Of a stretch of 64,000 nt of DNA, positions 34,890 through 43,378 are shown piece after piece. The number at the start of each line of letters is the position of its first letter. Position 1 is the first letter of the stretch. The position numbers were made by a program, and so were the translations under genes. A model generated the notes under the pieces. That model worked only from the letters and a program-made list of their open reading frames with translations. It made no database searches and had not been told where the DNA came from. The stretch spans positions 239,501 through 303,500 of the forward strand of contig NZ_VFPV01000001.1 of the NCBI RefSeq assembly GCF_006716905.1. Direction: 5' to 3'. This DNA is from Acidovorax temperans. Lineage in GTDB: Bacteria; Pseudomonadota; Gammaproteobacteria; Burkholderiales; Burkholderiaceae_C.

Positions 34890-36714
34890 TGGTGAGCGCG
34901 TCCATCCCTTCGCCGGACGGAGCAGTAGAGAACGACCATCACCACCATCACGACCATCACACGGTCGAGGTGGATGCTGCGGCAACTCTGGCACCGACAC
35001 CTGACACCGATCCCGTTGGTGTGATCGAGGCGGCGCTGGTCCGTCTGGTCGATGACGTGGGCGTGTTGGCCAAGGAAGACGTGGTGCGCGCCTTCGCGAT
35101 CCTCAAGGCCACGGACCTGCCCAGCTACTTGCGTTTGCGCCACGCCGCCAAGAAGACCAACCGCGATTGCTCGGTGACGGTGCTCGACAAACTGGTGCGT
35201 GACGAACTGCCGGGCAGCGACGACGATGCCAGCGCGCTCGATGAACTGGTCACCCTGGCCCGGGCGCAATGCCAGTTGCACCCGACGCGGATCGCAATGC
35301 GGTCGCCGTGATCCCGATGCCCAGTCGGCGCGAAGTGTGGCGGGTGTATTCCTCCGGCTTCGAAGACTGGCTGCGCGCCGCCTACTGGCGCGCCAAGGAA
35401 ATGGGCGTGCCGGAAACCACAATGAAATCGGCCCTGGCCACGCTCGCCGCTGCAGGCGTCAACGATGGCGACGAGATTGAAGTCCACGTCCGCGCCGCCC
35501 GCTGCGACGACGGCTACCTGATCGATCTGGCCGATGAGCAGTGGCAGGCCATCCACGTCACACCCCAGGGCTGGCGGGTGGTGAACGAGTCGCCGGTGTA
35601 TTTCACCCGCACGCCTTCGATGCGCCCGCTGCCTATGCCGGTGCCGACAAGGATGACCCATGGCGATGTCGGGCTGCTCTGGCAGCACACCAACGTCCCG
35701 ACGCACAGCCGCGTGATGGTGCTGGCGTGGCTGCTGGACTGCTTCCGTCCGGACACCCCTTTCCCGGCGCTGGAGCTGGTGGGCGAGCAAGGCTCGGCCC
35801 AGTCGACCACGCAGTCCGTGCTGCGCAGCCTGGTCGATCCCAACAAGGTGATGCTGCGGGGGCGGCCCAAGACGGTGGAGGACGTGTTCGTCGCCGCAGC
35901 CAACAACTGGCTGGTCAGCTACGAGAACCTGTCCGGCCTCACGCCCGAGCAACAGGATGCCTTTTGCACCCTGGCCACCGGCGGCGGCTTTGCCTCGCGC
36001 CAGCTCTACACCAACGGCGAAGAGCATGTCATGGAGACTAAACGACCGGTGGTGCTCAACGGCATCGCCGTGGTCGCCACGCGCCCCGACTTGATCGACC
36101 GGGTCATTCACGTCGATCTGCCGACCATCCCCGCAGATGCCCGGCGTGACGATGCAGATACCCACGCGGGCTGGGAACGTGATCAACCCAAGGTCTTCGC
36201 GGGTCTGCTGGATCTGTTCTCGGCGGCGCTGGCCATCCTTCCGACGGTCAAGCTGACCCAGAAACAGCGCATGGCCGATTACGAGCGCCTGGGCGAGGCA
36301 GTAGCCCGCGCCCTGGGCTTTGCCCCGGGTGAATTCCAGCAGCAGTACGCCGAGCTCGTGCGCGCGGGCATCGACCGGGCCTTGGAAAGCAACGCCGTCG
36401 CGCAAGCCCTGGACAAGTACCTCGCCGAGCGCGTGCTGCCCATCAACTGGCAAGGCACCGCAGGCCAGCTCTACGACCTGCTGAACACCCACAGCATCCC
36501 CGACCGCAGCAGTTGGCCGCGCTCACCTAAGGGCCTGTCGGATCAGTTGCGCCGCATCGCCCCGGCCTACCGCGCCAAGGGCATCGACATCACCCACCTC
36601 GGCCACAGCCGGGAGGGGGCGCGCTGGCGCATTGCCCAGACCCGTTCCCAAACCAATCCTGCCACGCCACCCGGCATCGAGGGTGGCACTCGATATGGAG
36701 CTCACCGTGAGTAA
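34889..36714 (+). pseudogene. Element-encoded P-loop ATPase (helicase-like), frameshifted
   Basis: Two frames join into one gene: codons from 34889 to about 35285 (IEAALVRLVDDVGVLAKEDV, KKTNRDCSVTVLDKLVRDEL) continue in another frame (APDADRNAVAVI onward) to 36714. One missing C in the CCC run near 35282 would restore continuity. The C-terminal part has the ATPase layout LELVGEQGSAQSTTQSVLRS, NWLVSYENLSGLTPEQQDAF and RPVVLNGIAVVATRPDLIDR. The Walker A lysine is replaced by Gln (codon 35800-35802). The N-terminus carries a His-rich stretch encoded by three ACCATCAC repeats. The intact gene was probably a replication helicase or similar of the element. Confidence 0.72.
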
Positions 36715-36982
36715 TCCCAACTTGCATCCCATCTGGGCCAAGGTTCTCAGCATCACGCCGCAGACCACCAGCCCATCCACCTCTGCCGAAACGCAGCTGT
36801 CCCCGCTGGCTGCCGCGATTGCGGCGATGACCGGGCAAACCAACTCCCACCAGGGTTGGCAGGCCACTGGTCATCCGCATCGCCCCGGCGGGCCGGTCGG
36901 CATCAAGAAACAGGTCGGCCCAGGCCTTTGGGTCAGCACCGTTGCGCGGCCCGGCGACACCCATTACCCCGTCCATCCCTGA
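36707..36982 (+). CDS. Small element protein of unknown function
   Basis: The 91-residue product begins at a GTG (GGAG six bases upstream) overlapping the ATPase stop: SNPNLHPIWAKVLSITPQTT. An ATG four codons upstream is an alternative. The C-terminal half is Gly/Pro-rich and likely unstructured. No domain is recognised. Confidence 0.6.
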   Translation: MSNPNLHPIWAKVLSITPQTTSPSTSAETQLSPLAAAIAAMTGQTNSHQGWQATGHPHRPGGPVGIKKQVGPGLWVSTVARPGDTHYPVHP

Positions 36983-37003
36983 TCAAACCCGGAGACCACC
37001 ACC

Positions 37004-37849
37004 ATGAAACTGAACCCGTTCAGCAAGAAGTCCAACCCCTACCTCGACAAGATCAAGTCTGAGCACGACGCGCTCAACTTGGAACTCGCGCCCCTCAAGG
37101 CCGAATTGGCGGAGGCGGAAGCCGAGCACGCCGCGGCACGCGAGAAGCAAAACCGGCTGCGTGATGCCGCTGGCTCTCTGTCGATGAACACGCCACCGGC
37201 CGCCAAAGCCCACTGGCCCATCCTGTGCGAGGCCAATCAGCGGATGGAAAGGCTCAAGTCGAAGGTGTCCAACCTGGAGAGCCAACTGCGTCCGCTGCAG
37301 CAGGTCCTGGCCACCCCCGAGCGCTTCGCAGTGGCACGCAAACAACTTGACGATCTGATGGCACAACGCAAGGCGCTCACCGCTGAAGCGCAGACGGTTG
37401 ATGGCCAACTGGGCAAGATCGCCAAGCGGCTGGAGGACCTCGACGCGCGCATTGCTGTCGAAACGAAGTCGGCATCTCGGGCGCTGCTGGATACCGAAGC
37501 GGAATTCGTGGTGCCTGAAACCTTGACCAAGCTGGAGGTGGAGCTGCGCATTACCCGGGCATCGCAGGCCGAGCTTGAGCGCCAGCGTGATGCGATTCAA
37601 GTTCAACTGGCTGGCCTGCCCGATGCCGTGCGCAAGGCGCGGGACCACTTCATCCACTGCCGTGCGGCAATGGCCGAAATCGAGCTGCACGAACAGCTGA
37701 TGCCGGTGATGAACGCATTGGCTCGCGCCTCGGCAGCCCGGCGCCAGATCAACTACCACCACGACGAAAGTCGCTTCCCGGTTGAGATTCCTCGAGCGTT
37801 GATCGAAGCCGCTGGCGATGCACTGGCGGCAGAAATGCCAGCGGCTTGA
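37004..37849 (+). CDS. Coiled-coil protein of the serine-recombinase element
   Basis: The 281-residue protein is dominated by heptad-rich helices (LELAPLKAELAEAEAEHAAA, RMERLKSKVSNLESQLRPLQ, LGKIAKRLEDLDARIAVETK) with a short globular C-terminus. It has no signal or membrane segment. It follows the ATPase by 20 bases after an intervening small gene and may be a structural or accessory factor. No function can be stated. Confidence 0.78.
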   Translation: MKLNPFSKKSNPYLDKIKSEHDALNLELAPLKAELAEAEAEHAAAREKQNRLRDAAGSLSMNTPPAAKAHWPILCEANQRMERLKSKVSNLESQLRPLQQVLATPERFAVARKQLDDLMAQRKALTAEAQTVDGQLGKIAKRLEDLDARIAVETKSASRALLDTEAEFVVPETLTKLEVELRITRASQAELERQRDAIQVQLAGLPDAVRKARDHFIHCRAAMAEIELHEQLMPVMNALARASAARRQINYHHDESRFPVEIPRALIEAAGDALAAEMPAA

Positions 37850-37952
37850 TCGTCACGCCACCTGCCCACAGGCGAATTGGGTCCTTCCTCGCCATCAAGC
37901 AATACGGGGGGCGCGAGCGCGCTGCCTCGCCAGTGACAGGCCCCGAAACGGG

Positions 37953-38001
37953 GTTACCAGTTACCACCTCGGTTACCACCCGGCGATGCGCCGGGTTACC
38001 A
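37953..38001. promoter_or_regulatory. Four GTTACCA direct repeats with hairpins
   Basis: GTTACCA occurs at 37953, 37960, 37972 and 37995 in the 170-base gap between two element genes. A hairpin CCCGGC-GATGC-GCCGGG separates the last two, and CCCCG-AAA-CGGGG precedes the first. The cluster resembles an operator or iteron site. Confidence 0.5.
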
Positions 38002-38018
38002 GCCTTCAAGGAAATGAA

Positions 38019-38447
38019 ATGACCACCACGATCAACAACAACGACACCATCCCCGGCCAGCCACTGGCCCACTACGACCCGGAGGTCGCGCAGCGCGTGC
38101 AGTGCTGGCTCGCCAGCGGGCAGCTGTTAGCCTGGATTCCGATCCTCGGCCAAGAAAACTTCCCCGGCACACCGCCAGAGATTCTGCAGTTTGCCGACCG
38201 ACATCAGGAGTCGATGCGCTGGCCGATCCACGCGCCGGAGGACCTGCTGCATCTGCCCGAGGGCATCACCGGCTGGTTGCTGCCCGCCGACTCTGAAGAC
38301 ACCGACGTGGCCTGCGGGGTCTGGAACGGCGAGGTCTACATCCTGGGTGTCAAGGACAAACGCACCGGGCGTGCGAAGACCCTGCTGGGCGGGCGTTTCG
38401 ATGTAGCGACAGGTCAGGTCGATGACGTTGAACAGAGCGCGGTTTGA
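38019..38447 (+). CDS. Conserved element protein of unknown function
   Basis: The 142-residue protein begins MTTTINNNDTIPGQPLAHYD. It contains GQENFPGTPPEILQFADRHQ and GVWNGEVYILGVKDKRTGRA, suggesting a small beta-rich domain. The start has AAGGAA at 8 bases. No known motif is recognised. Confidence 0.68.
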   Translation: MTTTINNNDTIPGQPLAHYDPEVAQRVQCWLASGQLLAWIPILGQENFPGTPPEILQFADRHQESMRWPIHAPEDLLHLPEGITGWLLPADSEDTDVACGVWNGEVYILGVKDKRTGRAKTLLGGRFDVATGQVDDVEQSAV

Positions 38448-38508
38448 CTTGGCTTCTGGTCGCCACAGCGCGTTCATGGAGGTCCGCAAACCCCTCTCGG
38501 AGAAAGCA

Positions 38509-38757
38509 ATGAGCACCCACCAAACCCTGCGCGTACAGGTTACCGACACCAACCAGCGCCCGCGCGGCGTGATGACCATCGAGGCCGATTTCGATCACCT
38601 CGGGCCCTACCGCGTACAGCACGATGGCCAAGCCTACTGGTTCACCGGCAAATCCGGCACCCACCGCGCCAGTGGCGTGGCAACCCGCGAAATGGCAACC
38701 GCTGACGATGCCCGCCTATGGATCACGCTCGGTGGCACCGCAATCTGGGAGGACTGA
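38509..38757 (+). CDS. Small element protein of unknown function
   Basis: The 82-residue protein (MSTHQTLRVQVTDTNQRPRG at the start) looks like a small beta-sheet domain. GGAGAAAGCA precedes the ATG. It ends two bases before the DUF2924 start, so it belongs to the same transcript. Confidence 0.68.
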   Translation: MSTHQTLRVQVTDTNQRPRGVMTIEADFDHLGPYRVQHDGQAYWFTGKSGTHRASGVATREMATADDARLWITLGGTAIWED

Positions 38758-38759
38758 GG

Positions 38760-39221
38760 ATGGCCGCCGAACAGCAACACACCATCGCTGCGCAGCTGGC
38801 CTCGCTGCCCTCCCTGCCCATGGCCGAGCTCTGGGCGCTGTGGGACCAGCACTTCCCTCGGCGGCCCAGCCATCGCAACCGCAACTACGTCGAATCCCGA
38901 TTGGCGTACCGTATTCAGGAACTGTCCTACGGCGCATTGCCCACCAACGTGCGCAAGATGCTGGTCGAGGCTGGCGCCAAGCATTCCAAGATCAAGTCAG
39001 CCGCCGGGCGCAGCGCGCAGACCCTGCTGATGCCCGGCACCACGCTGATTCGGGAATGGAACGAGCGCGAGTACCGCGTGACGGTCACGCCAGATGGTCT
39101 GTATGCCCTGGATGGCCAGGTGTTCAAGAGCCTGTCGGCGGCGGCCCGCCACATCACCGGCACGCACTGGAACGGGCCGAAGTTCTTTGGTCTGCGGGGC
39201 GCCAAGGGGGAAGCTCAATGA
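38760..39221 (+). CDS. DUF2924-family protein
   Basis: The 153-residue protein has the DUF2924 order: LPMAELWALWDQHFPRRPSH, YVESRLAYRIQELSYGAL, GTTLIREWNEREYRVTVTPD and FKSLSAAARHITGTHWNGPK, the last a RAMA-like DNA-binding motif. DUF2924 genes nearly always precede a large serine recombinase; here the stop overlaps the recombinase ATG (ATGA). It may bind DNA and assist integration or excision. Confidence 0.88.
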   Translation: MAAEQQHTIAAQLASLPSLPMAELWALWDQHFPRRPSHRNRNYVESRLAYRIQELSYGALPTNVRKMLVEAGAKHSKIKSAAGRSAQTLLMPGTTLIREWNEREYRVTVTPDGLYALDGQVFKSLSAAARHITGTHWNGPKFFGLRGAKGEAQ

Positions 39222-40567
39222 ACGCGCCGTTGCTCGTGCCACCGAAACGCTGCGCGGTGTACTGCCGCGTCTCCAGCGACGAAAGGCTGGACCAGTCCTT
39301 CAATTCCATCGATGCCCAGAAGGAAGCCGGGCACGCATTCATCAAGAGCCAGAGCCACGAGGGCTGGATCGCCGTGGCCGATGATTACGAAGATGGCGGT
39401 TTCTCCGGCGGGAACATGGATCGGCCTGCCTTGAAGCGCTTGATGGCCGACATCCAGATGGGCAAGGTCGACATCGTGGTGGTTTACAAGATCGACCGGC
39501 TGTCACGCTCGCTGGCCGATTTTGCGCGTATGGTCGATGTGTTCGACCGCCATCGAGTCAGCTTCAGCGCCGTCACGCAGCAGATCAACTCGGCCACCTC
39601 GATGGGGCGGCTGATGCTCAACGTGCTGCTGTCGTTTGCCCAGTTCGAACGCGAGGTGACGGGGGAACGCATCCGCGACAAGATCGCGGCCAGCAAGGCC
39701 AAGGGGATGTGGATGGGCGGGCCGCTGCCACTGGGGTACGACGTGCGCGACCGATTGCTGGTTATCAATGAAACCGAGGCTGCGCTGGTGCGCCACATCT
39801 TCGACGACTTCGTGACGATGCGCTCGGCCACACTGATGGTGAAGGCCTACGACGCGGAAGGCGTGGTCACCAAGGGTGGCAAGTCTTTCACGAAGCAGAC
39901 CATCTACAAGATGCTGCACAACCGGATGTACCTGGGAGACATCGTGCACAAGGGGCAGGCTTTTCCGGGTCAGCATCAGGCCATCATCACCCAGACGCAG
40001 TGGGATGCTGTGCACACCCTGATCGCCACCGATGGCATCGAGCGGCGGCGCGAGACCAACGACCGCCAGCGTGACCCGGTATTGCTGCGCGGCTTGCTGT
40101 TCACGCCCGACGGCGAACGGTTGGTGCCCAGCTACACGGTCAAGAAGGGCAAGACATATCGGTACTACACACCCGTCAAACACCGGCGCTTCGGCGCGTG
40201 GGCCAGCAGCCACGGACCTCTGCCAGCGGCGCCCATTGAGGAATTGGTAACCCAGCAAATCGTAGCAGCGCTGTCAGCCCCGCACGTCGTGCAGTCGGTG
40301 TGGGATCGGATGCAGCAGATTCGGCCTGATCTGACCGAACCCCAAGTGGTGCTGCCGATGCGCAATCTGGCTGCGATGTGGCAGCAGCTTTTCCCCGCCG
40401 AACAATGCCGACTGGCGCAGTTGCTGATCGAGCGTGCGGTAATTGCCGATGGCGGGCTGGAAATCATCTGGCGCGATCAGGGCTGGCAGGAACTGGCCGG
40501 CGAGTTGGTGCCCGGCACCATAGGCGCAGAATTGCAAGAATGGGAGCAGATGGAGGAGTTGGCATGA
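39218..40567 (+). CDS. Large serine recombinase (resolvase/integrase)
   Basis: The 449-residue enzyme has the N-terminal resolvase domain with catalytic Ser19 in AVYCRVSSDE, DDYEDGGFSGGNMDRPALKR and VYKIDRLSRSLADFARM, the recombinase domain (PLPLGYDVRDRLLVINETEA, FTKQTIYKMLHNRMYLGDIV) and a C-terminal helical part. It lacks the usual cysteines of a zinc ribbon. It is intact and is the likely integrase of the element from about 31.8 to 41.8 kb. Confidence 0.93.
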   Translation: MNAPLLVPPKRCAVYCRVSSDERLDQSFNSIDAQKEAGHAFIKSQSHEGWIAVADDYEDGGFSGGNMDRPALKRLMADIQMGKVDIVVVYKIDRLSRSLADFARMVDVFDRHRVSFSAVTQQINSATSMGRLMLNVLLSFAQFEREVTGERIRDKIAASKAKGMWMGGPLPLGYDVRDRLLVINETEAALVRHIFDDFVTMRSATLMVKAYDAEGVVTKGGKSFTKQTIYKMLHNRMYLGDIVHKGQAFPGQHQAIITQTQWDAVHTLIATDGIERRRETNDRQRDPVLLRGLLFTPDGERLVPSYTVKKGKTYRYYTPVKHRRFGAWASSHGPLPAAPIEELVTQQIVAALSAPHVVQSVWDRMQQIRPDLTEPQVVLPMRNLAAMWQQLFPAEQCRLAQLLIERAVIADGGLEIIWRDQGWQELAGELVPGTIGAELQEWEQMEELA

Positions 40568-41016
40568 AACTCAAGGTCAGTGCCACCGGCACGCCAGTCG
40601 CTCGCGAACGCCGGGATGGCGGACGGGTCAAGCTCTCAACATTCATCCCGCTGAAGATCCGGAAACGCGGTGCCAGCAAGGTGGTGGTGCGGCCCGATGG
40701 GCAAGTCGAGACACCGGGGAAAGTGGCGACCCAGATCGACCAGCCCTTGCTGGTGGCACTGACGCGGGCCTTCTACTGGCAGCAACTGTTGGACGAAGGC
40801 GTGGTCGGCAGCGGCAGCGAAATCGCCCAACGCGAAAGCCTGCACCACTCGACGGTGAACGAACTGCTGCGTCTGACCTTGCTGGAGCCCGCCATCATCC
40901 AGAGCATCCTGGCCGGGCAGCAGCCCAAATGCATGAGCCTGCTGTGGTTCCAGCGGAATCCGCTGCCAACCGACTGGGTGGCGCAGCGGGAGGCGGTGGC
41001 CGCCTTCGATTCGTAA
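40564..41016 (+). CDS. Recombinase-coupled HTH-like protein
   Basis: The 150-residue protein overlaps the recombinase stop (ATGA). Its core LVALTRAFYWQQLLDEGVVG then SGSEIAQRESLHHSTVNELL and RLTLLEPAIIQSILAGQQPK has a ParB/KorB-like helix-turn-helix pattern. Homologous proteins follow the recombinase remnant at 45509 and 45877, so the gene is a regular partner and could be a directionality or regulatory factor; that is inference. Confidence 0.78.
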   Translation: MKLKVSATGTPVARERRDGGRVKLSTFIPLKIRKRGASKVVVRPDGQVETPGKVATQIDQPLLVALTRAFYWQQLLDEGVVGSGSEIAQRESLHHSTVNELLRLTLLEPAIIQSILAGQQPKCMSLLWFQRNPLPTDWVAQREAVAAFDS

Positions 41017-41042
41017 CCAGGACCGCCGTTCGTCAGCCCGCT

Positions 41043-41417
41043 TCAATCGCTGGATGCGGGCAGCCACTTGATACCTGCCACCCCCAGGTTTTTCTGGCTG
41101 ATGTGGTCACTGAGGATGGGCAGGAGGGTCTGCACATTGATCTCAAAGCTGTGCCGCCACATGGCCTGCAGCTTTTTCAACGCGTTTTCATTCCGGTAGA
41201 TGCTGCCATCCCAGTCGATGACCATCATCGCCACGTCACCGTCGTCGGCCAGCATACACAGCAGGGCGTCATCGGCGTCCTTGTCCAGCGAGGCTTTGAG
41301 TTCGTCCTCGTACTCGGCCAGAACTTCCACATACAGATCGATGCTCAGTGGGCTCTGCCCAGACAACGCAGACTGCAGATCGGCGGCGATTTTCGTCTTG
41401 TTGGTCATCGTCGACAT
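41043..41417 (-). CDS. Hypothetical protein at the element border
   Basis: The 124-residue acidic protein (MSTMTNKTKIAADLQSALSG at the start) contains DLYVEVLAEYEDELKASLDK and MVIDWDGSIYRNENALKKLQ. No family is recognised. It faces the recombinase operon and ends 26 bases after it. Confidence 0.62.
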   Translation of the reverse strand: MSTMTNKTKIAADLQSALSGQSPLSIDLYVEVLAEYEDELKASLDKDADDALLCMLADDGDVAMMVIDWDGSIYRNENALKKLQAMWRHSFEINVQTLLPILSDHISQKNLGVAGIKWLPASSD

Positions 41418-41700
41418 TTTCGCTTCAAGGGTCCGATTCACTCGCTGACCACCGGCTGGGGGTGCTGCGGGAGATGCTCTGACTGTGTTCGATGCCTGAC
41501 CGGTGGTCATGGTTGACGGTGAACCGCCACGCGTAAGTTGTTGATTTTGCAAGACCACCATCTGCGCCTACCCGCAGGCCAAACGGAGAACAGAGACAGC
41601 TCTGGCCGAGAAAGTGGCCGATTTCGGGCGTTTCGGCCGGTGGTCACCCGCAGCACAGGTGGCCGGAACCCCGCGTGGCGCGGGGATTTCGGGCAAGAAA

Positions 41701-41727
41701 AAGGGCCCGGAGAGTATCCGAGCCCTT
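41701..41727 (-). terminator. Hairpin terminator-like site at the right end of the recombinase element
   Basis: AAGGGC-c-CGGA and TCCG-a-GCCCTT pair around five bases, and on the minus strand the hairpin is followed by TTTTTC. It would stop transcripts entering from the right. A very similar arrangement ends the second element at 47929. The rest of 41418-41870 holds no gene. Confidence 0.55.
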
Positions 41728-41733
41728 CAATTT

Positions 41734-41767
41734 GGTGGCGGAATACGGAACCGAACCCGCGCCCGCA
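41734..41767. repeat. Direct repeat A bounding the higBA cassette
   Basis: It contains ACGGAACCGAACCCGCG and CCGCA. A copy with 26 of 28 matches lies at 43289, and the two enclose higB, higA and an HTH gene. The core GAACCCGCG-CCG also resembles the 3' end of ssrA. Confidence 0.6.
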
Positions 41768-41870
41768 TATGAGGTTCTTTAGAAAAGCACTGATCTTGAG
41801 GGTGCTCGCCTCTATCAAATGGCCGTTTTGCATCGTGGGAACCCCCTGTTGGGCCAGCCTGCCGTTGCAA

Positions 41871-41889
41871 TAGTCCCAAAATGGGACTA
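41871..41889. promoter_or_regulatory. higBA operator
   Basis: TAGTCCCA-AAA-TGGGACTA is a perfect 8-bp-arm palindrome 11 bases before the higB start. TTGCAA lies at 41865, so the palindrome falls between -35 and -10. HigA-type antitoxins repress their own promoters through such sites. Confidence 0.7.
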
Positions 41890-41900
41890 AACTCCGACCA

Positions 41901-42203
41901 ATGCGAGTGATTGCTGTGTCCACCCTTCGAGCCTTCTGGGAGCGCCATCCCGACGCCGAGCAGCCGCTGAAGGCTTGGTATGAGGAAGCAACGAATGCGA
42001 CCTGGACTCAGCCCGCAGACATCAAGGCGCTGTACCGCAGCGCCAGCGTGCTGAAGAACCGTCGCGTGGTCTTCAACATCAAAGGCAATGATTACCGGCT
42101 GATCGTGGCCGTTGCGTACAAGTTGCAGATCGTCTACGTGAAGTTCGTCGGCACCCACAAGGAGTACGACGCAGTGGACGCAGAAACCGTTGGAATGGCC
42201 TGA
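41901..42203 (+). CDS. higB: HigB-family mRNA interferase toxin
   Basis: The 100-residue protein matches HigB: STLRAFWERHPDAEQPLKAW, ADIKALYRSASVLKNRRVVF, then NIKGNDYRLIVAVAYKLQIV and VKFVGTHKEYDAVD. HigB toxins cleave ribosome-bound mRNA. The toxin-first order with higA 18 bases downstream is characteristic of hig loci. Confidence 0.92.
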   Translation: MRVIAVSTLRAFWERHPDAEQPLKAWYEEATNATWTQPADIKALYRSASVLKNRRVVFNIKGNDYRLIVAVAYKLQIVYVKFVGTHKEYDAVDAETVGMA

Positions 42204-42221
42204 CCGGCCACGGAGGAAAAC

Positions 42222-42593
42222 ATGGACATCCGCCCTATCCACACCGAAACAGACTACAAGGCCACGCTTAAAGAGATTTCGGCCTTGATGGAGTCCGACC
42301 CTGATCTGGGCACGCCGGAGGGGGATCGCCTGGATATCCTCGCCACGCTGGTGCAAGCCTACGAGGCCAAGCACGTGCCCATCACTGCGCCTGATCCAGT
42401 AGAAGCCATCAAATTCCGGATGGATCAAAGCGGTCTGTCCGTTAAAGATCTCGAGCCGATGATTGGCAAAAGCAACCGCGTCTACGAAGTCCTGAGCCGC
42501 AAGCGCCCGTTGACGCTGGCCATGATCCGCAGGCTGCACAAGAGCCTGGGCATCCCGGCCGACGTGCTGATTGCGGAGACGGCCGCAGGGTAA
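42222..42593 (+). CDS. higA: HigA-family antitoxin
   Basis: The 123-residue protein has an N-terminal toxin-binding region (MDIRPIHTETDYKATLKEIS) and a C-terminal XRE-type HTH (IKFRMDQSGLSVKDLEPMIG then KSNRVYEVLSRKRPLTLAMI). It neutralises HigB and should autorepress through the palindrome at 41871. AGGA precedes the ATG. Confidence 0.92.
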   Translation: MDIRPIHTETDYKATLKEISALMESDPDLGTPEGDRLDILATLVQAYEAKHVPITAPDPVEAIKFRMDQSGLSVKDLEPMIGKSNRVYEVLSRKRPLTLAMIRRLHKSLGIPADVLIAETAAG

Positions 42594-42663
42594 TCATCGA
42601 ACACTGAGCTTGGCTTCTACAAGGAACAGCGTTGTCATGGGGGCATCAGTCTTGGAGAAGAAG

Positions 42664-43227
42664 ATGCATTACCCCGTGATGACCGAAAGGCAGCTTGCCG
42701 CCCGCTGGAAGATCAGCCTGAAAACCTTGCGACGCTGGCGTTCTGACAACGAAGGGCCCACCTGGCACAAATTGTTCCAGTATGTCCGTTACCACGAAGC
42801 CGACATCCTCGGCTTCGAGCGACAGAGCGCGCAGCACTGGTCAGCGATTCTTGGTGACGGTGAACGCGTGCCCAAAGTCGTGACTCGGCCGCAGGAACAG
42901 CCTGAAACGGAAGAAGATGCCGGGGCGTTCTACGTCACGGCCCAGGATGTGATTGAGGCGACCGGACTGCCCAAACACTGGTTCACAACCCCGGAATACC
43001 GTGCCAGGAAGCAGGTTCCACATCTGGCCTTGGTTGGCAGCATCCGCTTCTCGCTGCAAGCCCTCTGGGAATGGGAGCAAAACCACAGCACTGTCGGTCG
43101 GCCGCCGGAGCCCAAAGCACCCCGACAACCAGATACGGAGCCAGAGCCTGCACCGCCATCGCGCGTGCCACTATGGCATGAACTCGCCCGGGAACTGGAC
43201 AGAGAACAGTTCGATTCCACTTCGTAG
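42664..43227 (+). CDS. HTH DNA-binding protein of the higBA cassette
   Basis: The 187-residue protein opens MHYPVMTERQLAARWKISLK with an excisionase/MerR-type HTH, and a second HTH-like segment follows (FYVTAQDVIEATGLPKHWFT). The C-terminus is Pro/Glu-rich. The ATG at 42664 has GGAG six bases upstream and is preferred over one at 42637. It is in the same unit as higBA and ends just before direct repeat B. Confidence 0.75.
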   Translation: MHYPVMTERQLAARWKISLKTLRRWRSDNEGPTWHKLFQYVRYHEADILGFERQSAQHWSAILGDGERVPKVVTRPQEQPETEEDAGAFYVTAQDVIEATGLPKHWFTTPEYRARKQVPHLALVGSIRFSLQALWEWEQNHSTVGRPPEPKAPRQPDTEPEPAPPSRVPLWHELARELDREQFDSTS

Positions 43228-43288
43228 TCCGAACAAATGTCCCCGGTTTTGGCCCAAAGTCCACCGTTTCGGCCATTTGTCCCTTGAC

Positions 43289-43319
43289 GGTGGAACACGG
43301 AACCGAACCCGCGTCCGCA
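43289..43319. repeat. Direct repeat B bounding the higBA cassette
   Basis: It repeats the core of 41734 (ACGGAACCGAACCCGCG, then CCGCA), 1.55 kb away in the same orientation. Compared with the ssrA 3' end (58382-58407), 18 of 20 positions match over GGAA..GAACCCGCGTCCG. Confidence 0.6.
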
Positions 43320-43378
43320 ATCCGAGCCAGATGGTAACGCCTTGGCCTTGAGGGCGTGGATTCAACGATTTGGCCAAA

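Noticed and set aside
34889-35285. His-rich stretch as a metal-binding tag or nickel protein
   Set aside because: It comes from three DNA octamer repeats in frame and the gene is frameshifted, so a metal function is not supported.
41740-41780. Possible tRNA gene on the minus strand ending CCACCA at 41734-41767, and a similar one at 43289
   Set aside because: The T-stem cannot be paired beyond three bases and no valid anticodon arm was found, so these are treated as direct repeats resembling the tmRNA 3' end.
42571-42663. Longer start for the HTH gene overlapping the higA stop
   Set aside because: The ATG at 42664 has a GGAG at good spacing and begins the conserved HTH; the upstream extension has neither.
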